A DNA stretch of 64,000 bases from Gonapodya sp. JEL0774 (GCA_027604505.1 JADIIX010000107.1:1-64000); one strand, 5' to 3'; positions 9,903 to 20,788 are shown, numbered from the stretch's first letter. Numbers and translations are program-made. Notes: generated from the sequence alone by a model not told the origin.

Positions 9903-12747
9903 ATGTTGTCGATTTCAACATTGGTTGTAATAGTCGCTGGACTCTACGTAGTTTGGGAGCTGTGAGTGCCAGATACATACGGTATATCTTCTGCTAGCTC
10001 TGAAAGTTTCTTCACGCAAGGTACCGTCGTTTCGTGATCGACATCTACGACGATGATGCTGTCACGGTTCCCTTCATCCCCCTGCTCACGTATCCGGACA
10101 TCTCCAAGCTTAACAAGGTAAATAGCTTCACAACATCGTGTTCCGCATTTTCCTGACTTCACAGCATCGTGTTCCACATTCTCTTTCCGTCCACTCCCCA
10201 GAGAATCGAAACAGAACTCGGTCACATGCGCAAAAGCGGGAAAACAATTGTCCGATACGTTAATATCTTCAATCCCAGCGACAGAAGTTCGTTCTATCGA
10301 AAGCGCTCGATTTTCGTAGATTTTCGTTTCTCAAGTTCCCCTCACCCTGTGTAGCGTTAATTGTGGGGGATACAGAGCTTATGAAGGAAATGTTTGTGGG
10401 AAAAGACTGGCAAAAGTGGGATAGAGGTGAGAATCCACGATCTCTTGTGAACTTCTTTTTTTCACTTACCCACTGGATTTGAAATTCACTTCTAGATCAC
10501 GAGAAACTCACACGCGCTCGTGTATTTGGTGAGTAAGGAGTTCGCATCTTGTACTGAACCCAAGAAATTGGACACCGCCTCTTGTTATTTTGTTGAGCTG
10601 GTGGACTTATTTTGATGCACAACGACGAAAAGGTAGTGTTGCCCGATAAACATCAGCGAGCGAGAGGGCAACGTCTCACCCATTTCTCGTCTCTCCACAC
10701 GGAATCCTCCTTAGTGGAGGGCTGCAAGAGAGATCTTTGGTAGAACTTTCACCACGGTTGCTGTGAAGCAATATTGGCCGATTCTGAAGAGCAACCTCGA
10801 CGTGTTTATGGATGTTGTGTCAAAGAAAAACACATCTTCTCCAGATGGATTCAATATTCAAGAATATTTTTTCAAAGTAAGTCGGAAATATCGATCGGTC
10901 TATGATTATTTTTGCAGGCAGAAGTACTTATTTTTTGATTCCATTCACGCCGAAGTACACATTTGACGTTATCAGGTGAGCAAGCGATTGTCTCGTGATA
11001 GCCGACTCTTCCTATCTCACCTTTTTTCGCGATCGTGATCTCAGTCGTCTGGTGAGCTGGCAGAACACGGATACGCAGTGCAATCCGTCCCCATCTCACC
11101 ACTTCATGTTCTGGGCTCAAAGACTTTCGGTGAAGATATCCACACTCTCAAAGGTGGTGAAAATGAGAAGTACATACACGCATGGTGAGACTACCGATTA
11201 TCTGCTGGAGATCATACAATGAAAGTGCCAAACCCATAATCGGCCATCGGGTTCAGGGAAGAACTGTTGGACGTCAGTGGACTCGCAATTGCAATGGATA
11301 TTGCAGTAGGGCCAAAGAATGGTGCCTGGCTTAATGAAGTCCTCGGTATGAGTGCCAAGTAAGGATTTGATCTTGTGTTTCCTTCTCTTTGAAAGTCTCG
11401 GTACACTGCATGCTTCTCGGACAGGATCCAAACCGCCACTAAAACTCTTCATGAAATGGTGAAGAAAAACCAAGAACGAAGAGCTAAGGGCCTAGATTTG
11501 AATCGGTACTCCATATTTGACGATACCATGAACTCGGGCAAGCTCCCTGATTTCATGGATGATGTAGAGATGACGAAGCAACTCATGACCTTCCTCTTTG
11601 CGTAAGATGCCTTGAGTTGGACGTTTTCATTGAATGCTGTTATAATTTAAGCGACTTGCTTGCAGGGGACACGATACGACAGCCTCGCTCCTCTCTTTCC
11701 TTGCCGGGTGCCTCTCAACACGCCCCGATTATCAAGCGAAAATCCGCGCCGAAGTAAATGAAGCACTGGGTGTAGGTGGAGAGCTTAGTTTGGACAAGAT
11801 TGAAGGTCTTAAGGTGGAGATCGGATTCACAACTGCTGACCTCCTTCGAGCAATTCAAGAGTATTTAATTCCTTGTCTGCAGTACTTGAACGCAGCGATA
11901 AAAGAAACCTTGAGACTCTACCCTGCTGTGAGTATCTGCGAACCTTAAGTATTCGGAGCCTTATCTCTAAAGTAGATTGTCTTGCCAAAAGGCTCCCCGT
12001 GCGTAATACTTCACTGTACAACGGCATAGAGCATCCCGATGTTAATTTAACATTCTTTTCCCCGATTTTTATTCAACATTCTTTTTCTAAGACGGCGCCC
12101 AGCGCAAGGTCAACGAGGACTGGGATGTGACATGGACTGATGCAACCGGCAGTCAACGTCTTCTCCGCCTAAAAGCTGGTGATTTTGTACCCCTCGGAGT
12201 TTACCACGGACATCACCTGGCTTCCAATTACAAGGGACGAGGTCAGTGTGTGTCGATGATACAATGATTCTCCCACAGTTGTAACTGCTTTATTTGTGCT
12301 CCACGAAAACCTTACTTCCGCCTGTCAGATGCCGCCAGAATGGACTCATGGGACCCGGATGTGTTCTTGGCTGACACCAACGGTGGAGGGAACACCACGT
12401 TCAGCTACGTACCCTTTGGAGGTGGTCCGCGCAAGTGCCTCGGTGAGAAGTTGAGTCTGCACGAAACGAGGGCAGTTACCGCTGAACTACTCAGAAACTA
12501 TTGGGTGAGTGCATTATCGACAATGTAAACAACCTGTAATTAAAACTTGTGGGTCTCTATTGTGTCATCTGTGGGAACAGATTGCTCCTGCCGAGAAGTG
12601 GACGGTAGGTGTTCTGGTATCTTATTGTTATTTCAGTAATGAAAATCTTATGGGTATTTCTCTCGTTGTGTTCAGCTCGACATTCACCAGCCCGGAATGC
12701 TTACACCAGCTGGGGTCAAAGTTCGACTGTATCCTGTTGAAATGTAG
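9903..12747 (+). CDS. Cytochrome P450 monooxygenase, microsomal type
   Basis: Haem-thiolate monooxygenase with an N-terminal signal anchor, MLSISTLVVIVAGLYVVWEL, encoded by exon 1 (9903 to about 9960). Later exons give IVGDTELMKEMFVGKDWQKWDR (near 10370), IFGRTFTTVAVKQYWPIL (10720), the I-helix oxygen motif AGHDTTASLLSFLAG (exon junction near 11600/11667), the K-helix KETLRLYPA (11905), and the haem loop FGGGPRKCLGEKLSLHE (12415) with the proximal Cys. The last exon reads LDIHQPGMLTPAGVKVRLYPVEM and stops at 12747. At least nine introns are needed; one near 10280 uses a weak donor. The segment before the haem loop reads SWDPDVFLAD, so the usual Arg of the PERF-type motif is not visible. No CYP family is assigned. 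Divergent to the acyl-CoA ligase. Confidence 0.88.
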
Positions 12748-13301
12748 AACTGAGATAACTGGGAAGAGGAATCGGGAGAATGTGCGAAGAATTATGTACA
12801 CAGGAGAGAAATTTTGATCTTTCTCGCTACATATTTCGATTGAAATATTATTGTGATGTGGCGTGCGACCAGGCAACAGTGTCATCATCAAGTCAAGGGT
12901 CGCAACCCCTCAGATCACGAACCGATTGCCCGTATCAGTCCCGTATTTTATCTCACAGCATATCTTACACAAATTGAGAAACTGTGAAAGTGGGTCCGGT
13001 AATGATATTCGTGGGTCCAAGGGACTTGGCGAAACTCCCCCGTCACATACTACTGGTATCTGTTGCTCGTAAGGGGATTCAAAGAGCAAATTGTTTTTAA
13101 TTGGAGAAGTGAGGATTTTGAAAATCAACTTGTCGGTGACCAATTGTCTACCAAAACGAGCAAGCGCACGTATTCGTTGCTTCCTCGATTGAGTCGCTTG
13201 TCCATTTTCAGTGGTTGAAGAAATTGTACATAGAGTGGTGAAGTTGTTGTTCGGCTCACGAAAAGTTCACGAAAGCCACCAACCACTTTTGTCCGTTCAC
13301 C
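12748..13301. other. Intergenic, nothing recognised
   Basis: 554 bp between the P450 stop and the next ATG. No coding signal with conserved content was seen. It should contain the P450 polyadenylation region and the promoter of the GH28-like gene. Confidence 0.5.
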
Positions 13302-15782
13302 ATGGAAGGCGGGCGGCCACCCCCATGGGGAGCCAACAATGCTTTTGCAGGCGATGCCGTCAAGTCGAAATACGGGCCAGCCGATGGGGGTGGACGGCAA
13401 ACTGGAGAGGGTGTGGATCGGAGCAGCGACAGCAGAGGTGGCCGAGGTCCAGGACTAATGGCGCAAATGGACAGAGGCGGGCAGAGACCGCCACCAGCGC
13501 AAAAGAATCCCTCAGTTAGGCCTTCGTTCGGATCCAATCCTGACCCTCGCAGGAGTCGAAGCCAGCCACCACGGGGACCTCCACCCCAGTTTCCCCCTCC
13601 ACCGACACCACCAAAAGGCGAGATGCCGATGGCTAGCGTTATAGCACCTCCTGAAGTCGCGATGGATAGGCGGAATTCCAGGCCTCCGCGCAGGGGTGGT
13701 GTGGACGAGAGGGGAAGCAGAAGACCTGATGCCCCACGCAACGACCGTGACCCCCGTCGTTCGCCGCCCGATATGTTAAGTCAGCCTGCAAGGGATGCGC
13801 AGAGACCAAGGGAGCGAGAGCGAGAGCGAGACCTTCCGGAGGACCCAAAGGAAGCGGGTCGTCGACGGACTTCTGAGCGGGAGCGACGGATGAAGGAGAG
13901 GTCAGAATCAAGGAAGAGGCCCCTACCACCGATGCCAAAGAGACCAAAGTCTAGAAGTAAGTGTTATCGGCCAAAGAATCGTATCAATTCAAGAATCGAG
14001 GTTTAAAACCAATCTCTCATCTACACAAAATGTGTGAACGACTGAACTTTGTCAAGACGTCTGCATTGGCATCATTTTCATCACGCTCGGTATGGGCATA
14101 GCTGCACTCATCCTTATCCTCACTAAAGTGGTCAAACAACCTTCTACCGCTTCTGGGACTGGAGTCAACGATGCCGCTGTGGCCGCTGTACCAGCACCTA
14201 CTTCTACCAGTCGCTCAGCTACCACCACAACTGGGAGATCCACTACTGCACTTGTGGTCAGAAACGCAGTGCGAAGGTTTCCTCAGAGTTTTGTGAGAGA
14301 ACCAACCGTTGTACCCGTGAGTGAGGTGGATTCTCGCATAATTGATGCCTCGGGAATGACCTTAACGTGTGACCGTTCGAATGTTCGCTCGTGGCCCCTT
14401 GTCCGACTTTCCTAATATCAACATTCTTGTTTCCGTTTGGGTCCAATAATCCAGTGCATCGTCTCCCATCCCAGCCATCTTCTTGCTTGCGTTCAAAGAA
14501 CTCGCATTCTCATCCAAGGTCCCTTCACCGTCCCGGAGAATACGACTTTGGACCTTTCCTCTGTAACAGCTGGAACTGTCGTCTCTATTCGTGGGACAGT
14601 GACATGGTTGGAAGCTCCCTCTTGGCTATCAGATACGAGTGATGTGAAACGCTTCGATCCGAACGAAGAGAAGCCACGACATTCGTTGTTTGTCTTGGGT
14701 GGCGAGGGTGTCTGGTTGGATGGGATGGGTGGAACATTCGAGTACTACCCGCGAAGCAAATCTGGTTCGTTGGAACATCCCTGCCCCCTTTGAGGTTTGA
14801 AGTCACTCAGAGCCACACATCCACTTACTTATCTTTGTCGACGCCTGCCTCGTCAGATGCAATTACACCCCGGGCGGTGGCTCCGGACTTCCTTCGAATT
14901 CTGGCTAGCAATTCACGTGTTTCCAATCTTGTAGTTAAAAATGCCCCAGGAAGAGCTGTTGTGGTGCACGGTTCCAGCTTGCGGATTGAGGATGTCCACA
15001 TTGACGATGGGGTTTCCCCAGGTGTTGTTGATCTCCGAGCTATCCTTGAAGATGCAAATGATGCCGAAACTCGAGCTGCAGTCGGTGAGTTGGTATTTGC
15101 GCGAAGCTTCGAGCACGATTTTCATCTCATTCGGTCCTTGTCAGCCATTTTGCCCTCTGCTTCATCCGTTTCCTTCCACTCCCTCGTCATTAGCACGCGT
15201 CATACGTGTTTTCATCTTTCTTCATCTCCTTCTGTCAGGATATCATCCACATATTGTACCTCCCATATCTTCGGGATCGCCGTCACACCATCCGTTCCTG
15301 GCTCCCTTGTTCAGGATCTCGTCGTTGAAGATGTAGTCATTCAACAGGCGAGAATTGGTGTGCACCTGTGCGCACGTGGATCGGGAAAAATTGTCGGAGG
15401 GAGGCTTGAAAATGTTACTGTTTTGCACTCGGATCAGCTTGGTGTACTTGTCAGCGCATCCAGGCGCCGGGAGGCAGCCGGCGACTGTCTCGAATCATTT
15501 TCAAACACCCGACATTCCTCAGTTGAATCCCACCTATTTCATTCTTGTCCCCATAACTCCCCCGTCATCTCCGACCTTTCCTTTTCTCTCATTTCGGGCA
15601 CAGTCCACCCAACTGTGCTCACTCCTTTCTTAATCGACTGCCGCTCCTCCTCCCCGGTGCTCGAGGTTCAGAGGGTTCTTGCACCACTGTGTTCCAACAT
15701 TACTCTCCATCGTATGCGGATATCTGGCCGGCCAGGAGCCTGCATTGGCGAGGGTATCACAGGATGCTCGGAGGAAAGCTGA
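13302..15782 (+). CDS. Type II membrane protein with catalytically degenerate GH28 (polygalacturonase-like) beta-helix domain
   Basis: Four exons, 13302-13956, 14057-14316, 14455-14764 and 14857-15782, join in phase (1, 0, 1) to 716 residues. Residues 1-219 are Pro/Arg/Asp/Gly-rich with an RERERERD run and a basic stretch (KRPLPPMPKRPKSRS). Residues 220-240 form one hydrophobic helix (IGIIFITLGMGIAALILIL). A Ser/Thr/Ala linker follows. From about residue 306 comes a right-handed beta-helix domain of GH28 type: IQGPFTVPENTTLDLSS, SNLVVKNAPGRAVVV, IEDVHIDDG, LVQDLVVEDVVIQQARIGVH, and a terminal CSNITLHRMRISG...CIGEGITGC. The GH28 catalytic signatures are missing: no NTD, RHTC where GDDC is expected, SHIFG where GHG is expected, and RIGVH where RIK is expected. 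Positive-inside reasoning puts the basic tail in the cytosol and the beta-helix outside. Sensor or adhesion roles are inference only. Confidence 0.75.
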
Positions 15783-16764
15783 CGAAGTTTATCAGCACTT
15801 TTGTTTTGGAGTTGAAATTGGGGCGTGCAGGATCATGCCGACTTAATCACTAACTATGGACTCCGAGGACTTCGTTGAACCGTACTAAAATCACGCAGGG
15901 ACTTGTGAATATCCAGATTGCATCATGTGGCAGGCTCAATGAGCAAGTGTAACCGGACATGGCGCTGGTCAGCCTGAAGATCCGACGATGGTCGTTTAGA
16001 CCGATATGAGTTCAATGGTGGTATTAGAGCATCTTTTTATTGAACATTTGGTTGTTTATATCGTAGAGTAATTGTAAGAAAAAGCTGGACTGTGGACTCA
16101 TATTGAATATTTCATTAATAACCAGCAGCCATACGAATGCTGATGGAGAGACATGATTGTGTTGACTGTATGTTCACCGGTGTACCGGGTGCTGTTATGG
16201 TGTCATTGGACAGACATTGTCAGAGTATTCTCCCGGGAAGCCTTGTGCTCAACCATTCCTTGCCAATAGCCTTCTCCAGAATTAGGTCCACCTCTTTGCA
16301 CGGGTTCTCAGAAGTCCAATTGGGGTTGCGGGCAAATGATCTATCATCCCGCCAAGGAATACACCCACATGCGGAAGTATCGGCTTCAAATGGCGAAGCT
16401 TCCGCCATCCTTTCAGTGAGAATGGTGGTGGTGGTGCTATCCACCGCATGCTGTTCCAAGAATATCTCCTCAGTAGGAACGAGACAGAGGATACTGCATC
16501 GGGACGGGAGCCCTGCTTGGTGGCGGACGCATCGAAGGCGGTCAAACGTGTGACGGAAGGTGGTGACTGTAGACACATTGAACAAATAAGTCGGCGGAGA
16601 TGGCAAAAAGAGCCGAAAGGAACCCGTGGATATGGGTCTGAGCCAGGAGAGCGCATTTTCTTCTCGAGTTGAATTTTGTGATAAAAGGGCCATGCAAACC
16701 ATAATTCTCCATGAAAAACATCCAAGCGCCTTGCAGCTTTCCGTTCCTGTAGTGAGTTCAGACT
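15783..16764. other. Gap; open frames but no recognised gene
   Basis: About 980 bp. A minus-strand frame open from 16831 to 16220 overlaps the 3' end of the cyclotransferase gene and may hold C-terminal exons of it, but I could not match it to the family. The part at 15783-16136 shows nothing. Confidence 0.4.
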
Positions 16765-17608
16765 TCACCACCCACCTACAAACTCTCTCGCGAAATCGAT
16801 CCCGCCTTCCTCGATACAACCAGCTATGCAAGTATCCAGGTACGTTTGGGCGATTGGATGGTCTCGGTCGGGCAAGACAAAGAGTGGCGATGATGGAGAG
16901 AGGACATACATCCAGATGTTGGCATTAGACGGTAAACCGTTTGGAAGGGTGTTAGATTTGGGTGAGGTGGCAGAAGCAATAAATTCGGAGAATAAGATAG
17001 AGGAAGGGCTGAGGAGAATGCGGCAATACTGCTCGAGGCATGACGAGAGACGTTCCATGGTGGCACTCAGCAAACTCTTGGTGGCAGTGACTACTGTCCA
17101 ATCGGCACCCATAACTCACGCCTTGCTCCCGTTTGTCTAGAAAACGGCATTCATCAAGATGAGATCTACTTCGGTGCGAGGCATCACAGCAGTGCTAATG
17201 ATCGCACCCTTCACAGCAGAGCTGACACCCACCAAACATCTCCAGCTCATCGTTCCCCCCGACGCTGAAAACAACACCTCCTACGACGGCTTTGCACTGC
17301 GGGTTCCATCCCTTTTCACTGGAGCAAGAGCAACAACTCTCAATGCAAGCAAGTGCTGTGTATTTGCGAGCTTCACCCCGAAGAGCCCAGAGCCGTTGAA
17401 ATCCGTGAACATAAGCAGCACGAGGAATATGCATGGAAGTGGTCTGGGTAATAGGAACCGTCCGGGCGCGAGAGCTCTATCCATTGGAGTTTGGGTGAGT
17501 ATAAGACACAGATAGCAGTGAAGCATCAGTACGCACCGCACGAATCAGTGATCCGTAGCCAAAAACGAAGTGTTGTACTTCCGCTGGGGTATCCAGTGGT
17601 AATCTCAT
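16765..17608 (-). CDS. Gamma-glutamylcyclotransferase-like protein (AIG2/ChaC superfamily)
   Basis: Family members release 5-oxoproline from gamma-glutamyl compounds such as glutathione. Exon 1, from the ATG at 17608, gives VQHFVFGYGSLIR, the glycine-rich substrate loop of the fold. Exon 2 (about 17498-17240) gives RTVPITQTTSMHIPRAAYVHGFQRLWALRG and VVGGVVFSVGGNDELEMF. A short exon near 17155-17115 gives ECRFLDKREQG, where the Glu of REQG fits the catalytic acid. The next exon (from about 16960) gives ANIWMYVLS, PIAQTYLDTCIAGCIEEGG and FAREF. The frame then stops at 16765 (FVGGW). A GTAGGT donor inside that tail could instead lead to further exons, since plant and fungal relatives run about 30 residues longer. 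The junction near 17205 is the weakest. Start codons of this gene and the next one are 76 bp apart. Confidence 0.72.
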
Positions 17609-17684
17609 CTTATGTAAACTGAACAAAGTGTTAACAACTAAACGAAGTGCTGTGGCGGCGGATGCACACCCAAGCAACGTATCC

Positions 17685-19322
17685 ATGGAGAACCAGTTGG
17701 AGCGACAGAACAGTCGGCGCGATGCCACAGAAGTCAGCTGCGCCGATATTTTTGACTCGCATCGTCTGCCACGTCGAACCGTTTGTCTACTTCTTGCACT
17801 CCTCGCGATTCCTGTCCTGGCATTTCTGCTCCTCGGAAATTTATTTCTCAGCAATGTTCGATACTCGCGGTTCTATGATTGGAATGTCACCCGCCTCGAG
17901 GAAGCGGAACGCACGAGACTCGCGGACTCAAGGAGATATTTGTCGTTGCTGACTTCCACAGTTGCCGAATTAGACCCACCAGAGACAGACAACGAGTCAG
18001 ATCTCAATCTCAGATTACATGACAGTGAAAATAGGGTCAGTGGATTCTCAGTGACATCTTGGTATTGTATTCGAACTCAACGAGTCAACCAGAACAGCCA
18101 GGACCTGAATTTTGCTTCATAATTGTGACGGGGAAGCCAAGGAAGCAGTTATACTTGACTCAAGTGAGAACAAATGAACTCTCTCTTCAGAGGATCCTTT
18201 ACACCAGAATGACACCACCCCGGCCCGTCCAAGACGATTGCTTTTCTCCTCGCTCGACTTGACGGTGGGGCACTTAGATCGTGGAAAACATCTAATCCCG
18301 TGAAAGTCGTCATATTCAACACCCATCGTCCTCCGGAGGAGCATGTCGAGACTCTAAGCTTGGCAAATGTGGTGACCGTGGTCACACCGAACGCGACCAA
18401 TGCGAAGAGAGGGGTAACAACATGGTTGGTGACATCCCTCGATATTGCCTAAGGAACAGACTCGAATATTTTCTTGGCGCTGGCTTTAGGGGAGCCAACC
18501 TGACGTTGGACCGGGCCCTCGCGTTCCGACACGCCGACAGGGAGGGATGCAAATATGGTATTTTCCTCGAAGACGATGCAATTGCAGGGAAGAACATTCT
18601 CACGAAATTGAGATCAGTGGTAGAAGATCTCGAACGACGGGGTGTGAACTGGGGATTCGTCAAGCTGTTCTACACAGGTGTGTTGCACGGAAATCAGTCA
18701 AACGAATGAATTTGAATGGTCTCTGCTATACGCCATACCAATCTGACTTAACTTGCAACATTGTTAAGAGTTTTGGGCAGGCTGGTCGTTGGAGGTTTCG
18801 GATTTTCTCCTTCTCCTTGCCTCGGGCTTCACTTTAGGCGTCATTATCACATCGGTCATAAATCGCACTCTGTTCCGTTCCTTCCGCATCCCCCGCCTCT
18901 TCCGAATCTTCACTCTTGCATACTTCACTGCCCTTGCCTGTTTGATACTCTGGGCTCTTGGTAAACAGAACGTCCTCGCCCCCTTGAATCGTCAACCAGG
19001 TTTGTATGAGCGCGGTCCAAACGCCATACGCGCTGTCGGGGTCGCCAACATGCACCCAAGGAGGCATTTTTTGGGTTTGGCAGATTACTTGGAGAAGAGA
19101 GCGTGCGACAACTGTATGGAGATGGACGACCTGGTTGATGAGTGGGCGTTTTCTGTCGGCGCAGGACGGTGGGAGCTCGTACCACATCTATTCCAACACT
19201 TGGGCGTGTTCAGTTCGACCACGAATAAGAATCAGGGTAACTGGAAATACGTGAAAATTAGCACAACGTTCGATGACAGTTCGGGCTCACGATTGTTCGG
19301 GGAGAATGGGGATTTAGTTTAA
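17685..19322 (+). CDS. PGAP4/TMEM246-like GPI-anchor N-acetylgalactosaminyltransferase
   Basis: Golgi GT-A enzyme family that adds GalNAc to the GPI glycan and has a transmembrane hairpin inserted in its catalytic domain. The ATG at 17685 starts a cytosolic tail, then a signal anchor VCLLLALLAIPVLAFLLLG. Later exons give FCFIIVTGKPRKQLYLTQ (18113-18170), VKVVIFNTHRPPEEH (18300-18345), YGIFLEDDAIAGKNILTKL with the metal-binding EDD (about 18555-18610), GFVKLFYTG, then after an intron WSLEVSDFLLLLASGFTLG and IFTLAYFTALACLILWALG (the membrane pair). The C-terminal block has ELVPHLFQHLGVFSS. Three TM segments in this order are diagnostic. The junction between AKRG (18411) and RLEYFLGAG (18460) is out of phase by one base; a GGGG run sits at the presumed donor. 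Convergent with the orphan at 19496. Confidence 0.72.
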
Positions 19323-19495
19323 TGTACTTAGCACAATGTAAATAGAACGTCAAGCCTATCATATGAGATTTTGATAAAGGACAGGTTACGATCAGGATTT
19401 GATTTACTCATTGTGGCCTCTGTGAATTCTGGAGATGAAAATTTTCGGGGAGGAGAGCAAGGAGAAGATTGAAAACTCCCCTAGATATACTCTGC

Positions 19496-20788
19496 TCAAT
19501 CAAAAAGGCTCCACGGATCCTCGCTTTTTATCTGCGAGTGCTCTACTGTCGTCGTCAATCCCGTTGAACGCTCTCCTTCTCTTTCCTGTGCTTTTACGTT
19601 CAAGTCCGCCTCCGTGTATTTAGAGTCCATGATCTCTGTACCTGACATGGGTAGCTTCACTGTTGCGCCAGCTGCGACAGGCAAGGTCTCAGCCAATGCT
19701 CTCTCCCACCCGTCGTTTCCCGTCGCGAATTCTGCACCGCCCACACCGCAGGCGTGACAAAGAGACGCAACAGTAATATAATCGAGGAGCACGGCATCCC
19801 AACGCGAGATGTGACCGTTTGCTAATTCTTGGTCTACCGGTTTTAAGAGGTTTCCCGGTCGACCGGCGAATGCCCACACGAATGGCAGCGCTTCAACGAT
19901 TGGAGCTTCGGGGTTGGGAGGTGGGATCCCCAGTGCTTTAGCGAGGGATAGCAAAAAAGTGCGTGTTGGGCGAATCGAGATACGAAGAGAAAGAGAGGGA
20001 AGAATTGACGGGGCGTAAAGGTTCTCTGCCATGGTGGGAGAGGTGGTGATGGGGGTGAAAATATTGTGGTCACCAGGAGTTTGGTATCCAAGCGCAGCGC
20101 CCAGGTAGACAGGGTGGGCTTCAAGGAAGGATGAGAGCTTATGGGGGTCGATAAGGGGACTTCGAGAGTGGGTAGAGTTGCCGTTTGTTGTTGGAATCGC
20201 CTTCCGATAAACGAGGTTCGCGTTTCCATCCGTGGCAGCTACAGACTCATGGACATCACTATCTTGTGATAACTGCGTTGCAAAGGCCTCGTACTCCGCT
20301 GAATTGATTACAGAAAGTATAACGTGCCCAGTGTCGAGTACACAGAGCTGAGGCAAACCCTTGTCTCTTACAGTGAGGACAATGAACCGGCTTCCATTTC
20401 CTTGCTTCGCACCCAGAGCAGCTGAGCTATGACCTTCAGAAATGCCAGCTCCATCCCATTTTGAATCACCCCACCACTTCAGAACAGCGTCGATGCCTGC
20501 CTGAGCGTGAGAAGTAACCTTCAGTCCCATCCATCCCGCTTTCACACCAGCTAAGCATAGAGCCAATTCAAACGCTTTTCCGACCAGAAACAGCGATTCA
20601 TCGTTGTCCATAGAGAATGTGGCGGGTAAAGCCGCTGTCAGCGATTGCGTCGCTGAAGCAAGTGAGATCTGTGTCGACGACGACTTCGAAAGGGATGAGC
20701 GGGAATTTCTACCATAAGGATCAGCAAAAAGAGGAACAAGCCGTGCCAGAAGTTCTGTGAAGCGCGGATGTGGTGGGAGGTACGGCAT
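19496..20788 (-). CDS. Hypothetical 430-residue protein, intronless
   Basis: One uninterrupted frame from the ATG at 20788, in a neighbourhood where almost every gene is spliced. The sequence looks globular and soluble, with no signal peptide or TM helix. Notable stretches are ESLFLVGKAFELALCLAGVKAG, GIDAVLKWWGDSKWDGAG, HPVYLGAALGYQTPGDHNIF and WAFAGRPGNLLKPVDQELANG. The C-terminal 60 residues are polar and probably disordered; they contain IKSE, which fits a SUMO consensus. I do not recognise the family and assign no function. Composition and codon use look like coding sequence, and the length makes a chance frame unlikely. Confidence 0.72.
   Translation of the reverse strand: MPYLPPHPRFTELLARLVPLFADPYGRNSRSSLSKSSSTQISLASATQSLTAALPATFSMDNDESLFLVGKAFELALCLAGVKAGWMGLKVTSHAQAGIDAVLKWWGDSKWDGAGISEGHSSAALGAKQGNGSRFIVLTVRDKGLPQLCVLDTGHVILSVINSAEYEAFATQLSQDSDVHESVAATDGNANLVYRKAIPTTNGNSTHSRSPLIDPHKLSSFLEAHPVYLGAALGYQTPGDHNIFTPITTSPTMAENLYAPSILPSLSLRISIRPTRTFLLSLAKALGIPPPNPEAPIVEALPFVWAFAGRPGNLLKPVDQELANGHISRWDAVLLDYITVASLCHACGVGGAEFATGNDGWERALAETLPVAAGATVKLPMSGTEIMDSKYTEADLNVKAQEREGERSTGLTTTVEHSQIKSEDPWSLFD

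Noticed and set aside
13800-13830. GAGCGA repeat as a regulatory microsatellite
   Set aside because: It is coding and gives the RERERERD run in the tail of the GH28-like membrane protein.
15083-15240. An intron (GTGAGT to CAG) inside the GH28-like exon 4
   Set aside because: Splicing there breaks the downstream frame, while the unspliced frame keeps GH28-like beta-helix rungs throughout.
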